Positions 27,303-34,395 of a stretch of DNA of 64,000 nt are shown one piece after another; positions within the stretch are counted from its first letter, which is position 1, and each line of letters opens with the position of its first letter. The stretch spans positions 806,001 through 870,000 of the forward strand of contig NZ_OCMT01000002.1 in the NCBI RefSeq assembly GCF_900215335.1, in the 5' to 3' direction. The notes beneath the pieces are model-generated. The model had not been told where the DNA came from, did not search any database, and saw only the letters and a program-made list of their open reading frames with translations. This stretch comes from Pedobacter xixiisoli (GTDB lineage Bacteria > Bacteroidota > Bacteroidia > Sphingobacteriales > Sphingobacteriaceae). Position numbers and translations under genes: made by a program.

Positions 27303-27806
27303 CTAGGTTAAAGTCTCCAATTCCTCCAACAACGCTTTCGCATCTAAATCAAAGGAATTAATAACCACTTTCGATTGTCGATAAAATACGTTTCTTTCCT
27401 CCAATTTATCAATAATGAACGCTAGCAGCTGTTCATCGTCCATACCTTTTATCAAAGGACGTTTTTCTCGGTTATGTAAACGCGATACCAATTGTGGCGG
27501 TGTCATTTCCAAATAAACAGTGACGCCGTTTTCATTCATCCATTCCATATTATCTAAAAAGCAGGGCAAACCACCACCTGTAGCTACCACACAAGTTTCA
27601 GGATAATCGAAAGATTTAAGCATTTCATTCTCCAACTGACGGAAAGCTCCTTCGCCATTGGCAGCAAAATAATCAGCGATACTCATCTCCTGCTGCTCTA
27701 CAATAACCGCATCAATATCAATTACTGGGCATTCCAATAAATTAGCTAATTGTTTTGCTTTGGTGCTTTTACCGCAACCCATAAATCCTACTAGGAAAAC
27801 TATCAT
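27303..27806 (-). CDS. aroK: Shikimate kinase
   Basis: 167 aa. P-loop GFMGCGKST (7-15), shikimate-binding DIDAVI, GEGAFRQLE, the glycine-rich ATGGGLP, and the lid REKRPLIKG. It phosphorylates shikimate in the route to chorismate. Typical length, complete. It is not clustered with other aro genes; an octamer repeat and a four-helix-bundle gene lie upstream on the same strand. Confidence 0.95.
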   Translation of the reverse strand: MIVFLVGFMGCGKSTKAKQLANLLECPVIDIDAVIVEQQEMSIADYFAANGEGAFRQLENEMLKSFDYPETCVVATGGGLPCFLDNMEWMNENGVTVYLEMTPPQLVSRLHNREKRPLIKGMDDEQLLAFIIDKLEERNVFYRQSKVVINSFDLDAKALLEELETLT

Positions 27807-27817
27807 GTTTAGATTAA

Positions 27818-27842
27818 TTGTTTGAATTGGTTAACTGGTTAA
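27818..27842 (+). repeat. Octamer-word repeat downstream of the intact S23/IVP gene
   Basis: TTGTTTGAA, TTGGTTAA and CTGGTTAA are adjacent, then TCG. The same words occur at 32823-32871 beside the frameshifted S23/IVP copy. Confidence 0.7.
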
Positions 27843-27884
27843 TCGTCGTTACGATACGCAATTTAATGATTATACGCAAAAGGT

Positions 27885-28247
27885 TTAACTTTTCAAAACA
27901 GCTTTTTTCAAAGCATTTAGCTTGTTTGCTATTTCGTCCAGCTTTAATCTAAAATATTCGTATTCTTCCTCGGTAATGAATTCTAAATCAAATGCACCTA
28001 TAATATGATTTACCGTTTCAATTGAACTCGCATACGACATCGTAATAAAATGCGCTTTGTCTTTGGTAGTAATTCTAGCTGAGCCTTCCGCTAAACAATC
28101 TCCAATACTACTTGCCGAACGTTTCAACTGACTAGTTAGTCCAAATAATTCTTCTTTAGGAAACTTCTTTGTGAGGAGATAAATTTCTTTTCTAAATACT
28201 CTGGCCTTTTGCCAAGTTTCTAGTTTTTCAAAAGAGTAGATATGCAT
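27885..28247 (-). CDS. Four-helix-bundle protein (S23/IVP family), intact copy
   Basis: 120 aa. Matches the 23S-rRNA intervening-sequence (S23/IVP) family: FEKLETWQKAR at the start, FGLTSQLKRSASSIGDCLAEG in the middle and LDEIANKLNAL at the end. The family forms oligomeric four-helix bundles; the Avd protein of diversity-generating retroelements is a relative. Its role when stand-alone is not known. It interrupts a run of minus-strand housekeeping genes. It is flanked by TTGGTTAA-type repeats (27818-27842) and a 16-bp inverted repeat (28253-28366). A frameshifted relative (15 differences in 120) is at 32945. Confidence 0.9.
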   Translation of the reverse strand: MHIYSFEKLETWQKARVFRKEIYLLTKKFPKEELFGLTSQLKRSASSIGDCLAEGSARITTKDKAHFITMSYASSIETVNHIIGAFDLEFITEEEYEYFRLKLDEIANKLNALKKAVLKS

Positions 28248-28252
28248 ATAGG

Positions 28253-28366
28253 TTATTTGTTTAAACTGTTTATTTGGATAACTGTTTACCTATGCAATTT
28301 AACAAATTAGCAATTAATACAATTAAGCACCCTGCAAATCATCAGTTAACCAGTTTAAACAAATAA
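28253..28366. repeat. Perfect 16-bp inverted repeat bounding the upstream flank of the S23/IVP gene
   Basis: TTATTTGTTTAAACTG (28253-28268) and CAGTTTAAACAAATAA (28351-28366) are exact reverse complements, 82 bp apart. GGATAACTG and CAGTTAAC extend the pairing inward. It starts 5 bp upstream of the S23/IVP start codon. Confidence 0.88.
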
Positions 28367-28382
28367 TCGATTAACCATACTC

Positions 28383-29438
28383 TTAAGCTAACTTCACTCT
28401 TGGGTCAATCCAAGCATAAAGCAAATCTACCAAGATATTTACCACCACAAAAACAAAGGCGATAAACAATATTGAGCCCATTACTACTGGAAAATCAGAC
28501 ATTTCTAAAGCATAAACCGTGGTACGTCCTAATCCGTTGTAACCAAAAATATATTCTACAAAGAATGAACCTGCCAATAGAGAAGCAAACCATCCAGAAA
28601 TAGCAGTAATCACTGGATTTAAAGCATTCTTTAAAGCGTGTTTATAGATAATCGTTTTACGAGATAAGCCTTTAGCCCTTGCTGTACGAATGTAATCTTG
28701 AGATAGCACATCCAACATGGCACTACGGGTTAGTTGCACAATAATCGCTAGCGGACGAAGCCCTAAAGTAATCATCGGTAACCATAGATTTCTCAAAGTC
28801 ATTACTTCGCCTTCAAATGGGTCGTAGCTAAATAAACTGCCACTCATATTTAGTCCTGTGTAATCTGACAATACAAATCCGAAGAACCAAGCAATGATAA
28901 TTCCTGCGAAAAAAGCAGGTGCCGATATACCCAAGATCGCAAACATATTAGCCGCTTTGTCAATCCAAGTACCTCTGTAAACAGCAGAAAGCACGCCTAA
29001 AAATACACCGATAATGGTTGCAAAAATCATTGCAGTTAATGCTAAAACAAAAGTATTAGGTACGGTTTCGGATAAAATAGTAGTTACATCTCGTTTAGTT
29101 TGGTATGAACGACGCAAATAAGGTTTTTTTAATACCCATGCATCAGCTCCTATCTTAAACAACTTAACGTAGCTGTATTTCTCTTGGTTTTCTGGCGTAT
29201 TTTCGTGAACACTAATGGGCGACAAATCGTTCACATACAGGAAAAACTGTACAGGTTTAGATTTATCCAAGCCAAACTCCTTACGTACGGCTTCTAAAGA
29301 TTGTACATCAGAACGTTGTCCCATGGTCATTCTTGCGGGGTCGCCAGGTAAAATGTTAAACAGCACAAAAACTACCGCAACTACACCAGCCATCACAGCT
29401 AATCCATATAACAACTTTCTAAGTGCGTAGATTCCCAT
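28383..29438 (-). CDS. ABC transporter permease, peptide/nickel (DppB/OppB) type
   Basis: 351 aa. Begins with the typical GIYALRKLLYGLAVMAGVV membrane segment and FNILPGDPARMTMG. The EAA-like coupling loop is RTARAKGLSRKTIIYKHALKNAL. About six membrane helices. Family members form heterodimers with a DppC-type permease and need two ATPases plus a binding protein; none are in this window. It is the last gene of the DUF1599-PhyH-DoxX-permease operon and starts directly after the DoxX stop. Confidence 0.92.
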   Translation of the reverse strand: MGIYALRKLLYGLAVMAGVVAVVFVLFNILPGDPARMTMGQRSDVQSLEAVRKEFGLDKSKPVQFFLYVNDLSPISVHENTPENQEKYSYVKLFKIGADAWVLKKPYLRRSYQTKRDVTTILSETVPNTFVLALTAMIFATIIGVFLGVLSAVYRGTWIDKAANMFAILGISAPAFFAGIIIAWFFGFVLSDYTGLNMSGSLFSYDPFEGEVMTLRNLWLPMITLGLRPLAIIVQLTRSAMLDVLSQDYIRTARAKGLSRKTIIYKHALKNALNPVITAISGWFASLLAGSFFVEYIFGYNGLGRTTVYALEMSDFPVVMGSILFIAFVFVVVNILVDLLYAWIDPRVKLA

Positions 29439-30596
29439 TTACTTAGCGAAATATTTTTCTGTGAACTCCTCAAACGAAGGCAGCGAATGATAATGCCACT
29501 TATTCACGATAGTACCGTTTTTAAGCAGCAAAACGCCTGGATTAGCCCTAACCATACTTTTTAAAGGTACAGCATCAGCATAAAAAACTTCCATGAATAA
29601 CTTCATTTTCTTGCTAAACTTTTCCGCGTCTTGGGCAGAGTTGGAAGTCAACAATACAGTACGAATATTAAACTGTTCAGCAGCATTGAGTGCTAAAGCA
29701 TTAGCTTCTGCAATAGCATTTTCGTTAGTTTCGCTGAGGTTGTAAGCCACCACCACCAAACTATAGTAAGGATTTTCTACAATTTCTTTGGTATAATCTG
29801 TTCCCGAAGCATCGGTAATCATCAAATCTTTGATTTTCACGTCGTAGCCCTTTTTTACGAGTTCACGAGATGGCGAGCCTATCACTTCCCAATTTTCATC
29901 TTTCCAAACCTCTTTGCTCATGTAATCTTTATCACTCATGGTTTGAGTTTCACCAGTTTTTTTGTTTTTTAGGTCGTACATGATGAGGTATTCATCAACT
30001 GGTGCTCCTTCCGGAATTTTCATGTTCTCCGGAATATTAGAACCCACTTTGTAGGGAAGAAAATCGATGATGGGCAAAAAATTATACGTGAAGGTACCAA
30101 ACAGCAATGATGCTGCAAATACCGCTGCAAACAAACTACTTTGTACCGCTGGCTTTTCCGTAATTGGTTTAATGAGCGTTCTATTGATGTAAATATAAAC
30201 AATCAGCAGTAGCAACACTACATCCTTACTAAACGATTGCCAAGGGGTTAGCGGAATAGCATCTCCAAAACAACCGCAAGAGGTAACCACCTTAAAGGCT
30301 GCAGAAACGAAGGTTAAAAAAGTAAAGAAGATGATGGTTGCCAACAATCCTTTCACTACGAAATTTCTGAAAATCCCTAACAATAAAAGTGCACCAAATA
30401 CAATTTCGAGTACACAAAGCAGCACAGCAATTCCAGTTGCCCAGCCGTTTAAGAAACTGATATGGAAAACTTCGAAATACTCTTGTAGTTTGTAGCCAAA
30501 ACCTAGCGGGTCATTCGCCTTAATTAATCCCGAAAATATGAACAGGATACCTACAAACCATTTGGAAAACTGAAAAAGTGCTTTTTTCATCATCAA
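29439..30596 (-). CDS. DoxX/MauE-type membrane protein with C-terminal redox-like domain (BT_3928 family)
   Basis: 385 aa. Four N-terminal membrane helices (about 10-140) of the DoxX fold, with the cysteine pair TSCGCFGD. A periplasmic-side segment carries ENMKIPEGAPVDEYLIMY. The C-terminal ~100 residues resemble a thioredoxin-like fold without a CxxC (NPGVLLLKNGTIVNKWHYH). Found conserved next to DUF1599 genes in Bacteroidota. A role in quinone or thiol redox chemistry at the membrane is inferred. Confidence 0.88.
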   Translation of the reverse strand: MMMKKALFQFSKWFVGILFIFSGLIKANDPLGFGYKLQEYFEVFHISFLNGWATGIAVLLCVLEIVFGALLLLGIFRNFVVKGLLATIIFFTFLTFVSAAFKVVTSCGCFGDAIPLTPWQSFSKDVVLLLLIVYIYINRTLIKPITEKPAVQSSLFAAVFAASLLFGTFTYNFLPIIDFLPYKVGSNIPENMKIPEGAPVDEYLIMYDLKNKKTGETQTMSDKDYMSKEVWKDENWEVIGSPSRELVKKGYDVKIKDLMITDASGTDYTKEIVENPYYSLVVVAYNLSETNENAIAEANALALNAAEQFNIRTVLLTSNSAQDAEKFSKKMKLFMEVFYADAVPLKSMVRANPGVLLLKNGTIVNKWHYHSLPSFEEFTEKYFAK

Positions 30597-30600
30597 ATCT

Positions 30601-31347
30601 CTAGTTTAATCTTTCCGACCATTGAATAGCTTCAGGCAATTCAACATCAGAAAATTCTATATGTATTACTCTTCTCTTTTGTCCATTAGTTGTTCTGTTT
30701 GAACTGTGTAGGATCAAAGGTTTCATCAACATCACACCACCTTTTTGCACTTCACAAACAGCCTCTTTTTCTACATTCCAGTCTATCGTTTCAGGTCTAT
30801 AAATTCCTTTCAGATGAGATTTTGGAATCACTTTTAGTGCACCATTATTTATGCTGGTATTATCCAAGTGAATTCTGATGGTAAAATCCCTCTTCAGAAT
30901 AGCTAATGGAGGTTGAACCGCAAATTGTTCTTGCTTCACTGTCCAAGGTCCGAAACCTTCCAACTCTACTTTTTTATCAACAGAAATAGTCAAATCTTGA
31001 TGATAAGCCACGTACCAATTCGATTTTTCAGGCTTATCAAAGTAAATGCTCTTAACTACAAAAGCATTGTTATTGAAAACATCCACAAGTAAGTCTTTCA
31101 AATTATCGTTAAAAATCAAACTTTCAATTTCTGGAACTTCCTTTAAAAATTGCCTGATGGCAAATAAATCCTCCGATTTTCTGAACGTTGCTTTGTCGCT
31201 ATTTGCTGCTGCTATTACAGCCAAAATTTGCTCTATTTCCTTTGGAGTATAAATATCGTTTACTATCGAAAATCCGCTTTCTTCCAACTCTAATTTCGTA
31301 GTTGAAAAATGGCTTTGCTTTAAGGAATTTGAACTTTCGACCTCCAA
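30601..31347 (-). CDS. Phytanoyl-CoA dioxygenase (PhyH) family protein
   Basis: 248 aa. Fe(II)/2-oxoglutarate oxygenase fold: the HxD iron ligands are in AYHQDLTISVD, and the distal histidine is in LILHSSNRTTNGQKRRVIHIEF with the 2-oxoglutarate arginine. Substrate unknown. It lies inside an otherwise conserved operon, 4 bp before the DoxX gene. Cytoplasmic, no signal peptide. Confidence 0.87.
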   Translation of the reverse strand: MEVESSNSLKQSHFSTTKLELEESGFSIVNDIYTPKEIEQILAVIAAANSDKATFRKSEDLFAIRQFLKEVPEIESLIFNDNLKDLLVDVFNNNAFVVKSIYFDKPEKSNWYVAYHQDLTISVDKKVELEGFGPWTVKQEQFAVQPPLAILKRDFTIRIHLDNTSINNGALKVIPKSHLKGIYRPETIDWNVEKEAVCEVQKGGVMLMKPLILHSSNRTTNGQKRRVIHIEFSDVELPEAIQWSERLN

Positions 31348-31372
31348 TTTTTTACTTTTAAGTTTAAACTCT

Positions 31373-31915
31373 TTAAGCCACTCCCAACTTAATCAATGCA
31401 AAAACTGCATAGTTCAACATATCTTGATAATTGGCTTTGATACCTTCTGATGCTACAGTTTGTCCGTCATTATCTTCAATCTGTTTAACTCTCAAAATTT
31501 TCATCAAGATTAAATCCGTTAACGAACTGATACGCATATCACGCCAAGCCTCACCGTAATCATGGTTTTTATCCATCATCAAGTCTTTGGTTTCTTGTAC
31601 ACGTTCATCGTAATAAGCTTCTGTAACATCAACAGCTAACTCATTTGGCTCATCCTCTCCCAACTCCAATTGCAAAATCGCCATTACACAATAGTTGATA
31701 ATTCCGATGTATTCAGAAGTAACGCCTTCCCCTACTTTGGAAACCTTTTTTTCTTCTAAAGTTCTAATGCGCTGCGCTTTGATAAAGATTTGGTCGGTAA
31801 TAGAAGCTGGGCGTAAAATGCGCCAAGCTGTACCGTAATCTTTTGTTTTCTTAATAAAAAGTGATTTGCAAACCGCTATCACCTGATCGTATTCTAAAGA
31901 AGTATTTGCTGCCAA
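31373..31915 (-). CDS. DUF1599 domain-containing protein
   Basis: 180 aa with two internal repeats of one unit: KTKDYGTAWRILRPASITDQIFIKAQRIRTLEE in the first half and the matching region around NHDYGEAWRDMRISSLTDLILMKILRVKQIED in the second (each spans about 30 residues). Cytoplasmic; function unknown. First gene of a four-gene operon and divergent from folP with a 60-bp shared promoter region. Confidence 0.9.
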   Translation of the reverse strand: MAANTSLEYDQVIAVCKSLFIKKTKDYGTAWRILRPASITDQIFIKAQRIRTLEEKKVSKVGEGVTSEYIGIINYCVMAILQLELGEDEPNELAVDVTEAYYDERVQETKDLMMDKNHDYGEAWRDMRISSLTDLILMKILRVKQIEDNDGQTVASEGIKANYQDMLNYAVFALIKLGVA

Positions 31916-31953
31916 AACAATTAAAATATTTAATATTTAGCCAATAAAACGGC

Positions 31954-31961
31954 TATTTTTG
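31954..31961 (+). promoter_or_regulatory. -7 promoter element of folP
   Basis: TATTTTTG fits TAnnTTTG, ending 14 bp before the folP ATG. Confidence 0.6.
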
Positions 31962-31975
31962 TTTTTTGTTAACTG

Positions 31976-32830
31976 ATGGCTAAAGATACATTTTTAAACC
32001 GAAAACATACGCTAAACTGCAAAGGCAAACTTATTGACATCAGTAAACCTTCGGTAATGGCGATCTTAAATATTACTCCAGATTCGTTCTACAACAAAAG
32101 CCGTGTAAGCTCTGTTGATGAAGCTTTGAGAAACACTGAAAAGTTCATTGAAGCTGGTGCAAAGTTTATCGATGTTGGCGCTTATTCTTCCCGTCCTGGC
32201 GCAACAGATGTTAGTGAAACAGAAGAGATTGAACGCTTGGTTCCGATAGTTCAAGCTATTAACCAATCTTTTCCAGAAACATTAATTTCGGTAGATACTT
32301 TTAGGGCAAAAGTGGCCGAAGAAAGTATCCATGCTGGTGCACATATCATCAACGATATTGCCGCTGGAAATTTGGACGAAAAAATGTTCGAAACCGTAGC
32401 AAAACTACAAGTGCCTTATATCATGATGCACATGAAAGGTACGCCACAAAATATGCAAGAAAACCCAAGTTACGAAAATGTAACCACCGAAGTTTTCAGT
32501 TATTTCAGTGAGAAAATCAAAACCTTAAACAATTTGGGCGTTAAAGATATCATCTTAGACCCAGGCTTCGGCTTTGCCAAAACCCTAGACCACAACTACG
32601 AGCTGTTGAGGAATATGCAATTGCTTAATTTCTTCGAGATGCCTTTATTAGTGGGTTTCTCTAGAAAATCGATGATCACTAAAGTCCTGAATATTAAAAC
32701 TGAAGAAGCATTGAATGGCACTAGCGTACTGAATACTACTGCGCTGCTTAAAGGGGCTAACATTTTACGGGTGCATGATGTAAAGGAAGCGGTAGAGTGT
32801 GTGGAATTAATTAATCGTGTGGTTGGTTAA
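31976..32830 (+). CDS. folP: Dihydropteroate synthase
   Basis: 284 aa. Pterin-binding TIM barrel: VMAILNITPDSFYNKS, DVGAYSSRPGATDVSETEE, NDIAAG, PYIMMHMKGTPQNMQ, and LDPGFGFAKTLDHNYELL. It joins 4-aminobenzoate to the pterin pyrophosphate in folate synthesis and is the sulfonamide target. Its last codons form the first unit of an octamer repeat that separates it from cdaA. Confidence 0.96.
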   Translation: MAKDTFLNRKHTLNCKGKLIDISKPSVMAILNITPDSFYNKSRVSSVDEALRNTEKFIEAGAKFIDVGAYSSRPGATDVSETEEIERLVPIVQAINQSFPETLISVDTFRAKVAEESIHAGAHIINDIAAGNLDEKMFETVAKLQVPYIMMHMKGTPQNMQENPSYENVTTEVFSYFSEKIKTLNNLGVKDIILDPGFGFAKTLDHNYELLRNMQLLNFFEMPLLVGFSRKSMITKVLNIKTEEALNGTSVLNTTALLKGANILRVHDVKEAVECVELINRVVG

Positions 32831-32937
32831 CTGGTTAATTGTTTAAATCAGTTAACTGATGAACTGGTTAATCGCCTATTTGTTAAATTGCAGATACAAA
32901 CAATTAACCAAATCAACAGTTCGAACAATTAACCAAT
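32823..32937 (+). repeat. Octamer-word arrays, facing each other, upstream of the frameshifted S23/IVP gene
   Basis: TTGGTTAA, CTGGTTAA, TTGTTTAA, (A)TCAGTTAA, CTGATGAA, CTGGTTAA run from the last codons of folP to 32871. From 32898 to 32937 the same words return reverse-complemented (CAATTAACCAAATC, CAATTAACCAAT). The whole can fold as one imperfect hairpin. Confidence 0.75.
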
Positions 32938-32944
32938 ATTTAAA

Positions 32945-33309
32945 ATGCATACCTACTCTTTTGAAAAACTAGAAACTTGGCAAAAAGCGAGATCATTTAG
33001 AAAGGAATTTATCTGCTCACAAAAAAAAATCCGAAAGAAGAATTATTTAGCTTAACTAGTCAAATCAAACGTTCCGCAAGCAGTATTGCAGATTGTTTAG
33101 CGGAGGGCTCTGCTAGAGTCACAACTAAAGACAAAGCTCATTTCATAACTATTTCTTATTCAAGTGCAATTGAAACTGTTAACCACATTATTGGCGCATT
33201 TGATTTAGAATTTATTACTGCGGAAGAATACGAATATTTTAGATTGAAGTTAGATGAAATCGCTAATAAATTGAATGCGTTGAAAAACTCGATACTTAAG
33301 AACAACTAA
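32945..33309 (+). pseudogene. Four-helix-bundle protein (S23/IVP), frameshifted copy
   Basis: Starts at ATG 32945 and would encode a ~121-aa S23/IVP protein, but the frame breaks near 33007. There GAATTTAT replaces the GAAATTTAT of the intact relative at 27885, a loss of one A, and a stop follows within 20 codons. Restoring that base reads through to TAA at 33307-33309 with 15 substitutions in 120 residues versus the intact copy. The remaining reading frame is otherwise undamaged, so inactivation is recent, or an error in the assembly. Flanked by octamer repeats on both sides and placed between folP and cdaA. Confidence 0.88.
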
Positions 33310-33310
33310 A

Positions 33311-33360
33311 CAATTATTTAGTTAACAATTAACCAAATCACCAATTTAAACAATTAAACT
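33311..33360 (-). repeat. Octamer-word repeat downstream of the S23/IVP pseudogene
   Basis: On the minus strand the region reads TTGTTTAAA, TTGGTGAT, TTGGTTAA, TTGTTAAC. These are words of the same family as the upstream array, in the opposite orientation. Confidence 0.65.
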
Positions 33361-33382
33361 ATATTGTCTATCTTGTACACCA

Positions 33383-34174
33383 ATGAAGAGCCTTGATTTC
33401 GATTTTCTAAATATTACATGGATTGATGCCATTGATGTTGCCCTAGTTGCCATTTTAATCTACTACATCTACAGTTTAATTCGCAACACGCTTGCCGTAA
33501 ACCTGGTGTTGGGGATGATCATCATTGTACTGGTATATTACGTTGTGAAAGGTCTTCACATGGAATTACTGGAAGCGATCATCAACAAATTCATGAGTGT
33601 AGGAATTTTAGCGCTGGTAATTATTTTTCAGCCAGAAATTAGACGCTTCTTACTACATATCGGAAAGAACACTTTCTTGCAGAAGAACAAAGCTTGGTGG
33701 GGATATTTATTCGGTAATAAAAGTGCAGAGCAAGATAATTTACTACGCATTAAGCCAATTATCGACGCTTGTAAAAGCATGAAAAAATCTCGTACTGGTG
33801 CATTAATGGTGTTTGTAAAGTATTACGATGATGAATATTTCACGAACAGTTGCGAAATGATTGACAGTAAAATATCTAAGCGACTGCTGGAAAGCATCTT
33901 CCAAAAACATAGCCCATTGCATGATGGTGCTGTGGTAATTTCGGAGAATAAAATTAAAAGTGCCAGCTGCATCCTTCCTTTAACCGACAACGACAAATTA
34001 CCTGCACAATTTGGATTGAGGCACAGAGCAGGTATCGGTGTTTCCGAATCTACAGATGCGGTGGCTGTGATCATTTCTGAAGAAACCGGAGAAATTGCCT
34101 ACGCCAAACAAGGTCGTGTGCGTATGAACGTTTCTTTCGGAGAACTTGAAAAGTTGCTGAATAAGGATTTTTAA
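33383..34174 (+). CDS. cdaA: Diadenylate cyclase, membrane-bound CdaA type
   Basis: 263 aa. Three N-terminal membrane helices (about 15-90), then the DAC domain with HSPLHDGAVVISENKI (DGA near 179) and GLRHRAGIGVSESTDA (RHR near 212). It makes cyclic di-AMP from two ATP, a messenger for potassium and wall homeostasis. It normally follows folP closely in this phylum; here the two are separated by 552 bp holding an S23/IVP pseudogene and repeats. Confidence 0.95.
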   Translation: MKSLDFDFLNITWIDAIDVALVAILIYYIYSLIRNTLAVNLVLGMIIIVLVYYVVKGLHMELLEAIINKFMSVGILALVIIFQPEIRRFLLHIGKNTFLQKNKAWWGYLFGNKSAEQDNLLRIKPIIDACKSMKKSRTGALMVFVKYYDDEYFTNSCEMIDSKISKRLLESIFQKHSPLHDGAVVISENKIKSASCILPLTDNDKLPAQFGLRHRAGIGVSESTDAVAVIISEETGEIAYAKQGRVRMNVSFGELEKLLNKDF

Positions 34175-34238
34175 TCGCTTAAATCTTATAAGGTTGGAAG
34201 GTTGAAATTTCACAAAGTCGCACTGACTAGCCTATAGT

Positions 34239-34309
34239 AGTCATTCCGTACTCGATAAGGAATCGTAACTTCTATCGCTTCAATATCCCCCGCATACGCG
34301 AGGATGACG
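34239..34309. repeat. Multi-branched palindromic intergenic element, copy 3 (shortened)
   Basis: GTCATTCC ... GGAATCGTAA, then CCCCGC/GCG and GGATGACG. It has the outer ends and the first arm of the 27199 element but less of the middle. Confidence 0.7.
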
Positions 34310-34374
34310 GAAGATGAAACGGATTGTACATAGAGGCTTCACAAACTTTTTCTTCTTAATCTGCTTCAAATTTC

Positions 34375-34382
34375 TATTTTTG
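34375..34382 (+). promoter_or_regulatory. -7 promoter element of the YfhO gene
   Basis: TATTTTTG fits TAnnTTTG, 13 bp before the ATG. Confidence 0.6.
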
Positions 34383-34395
34383 GGCTGAGTTAAAA

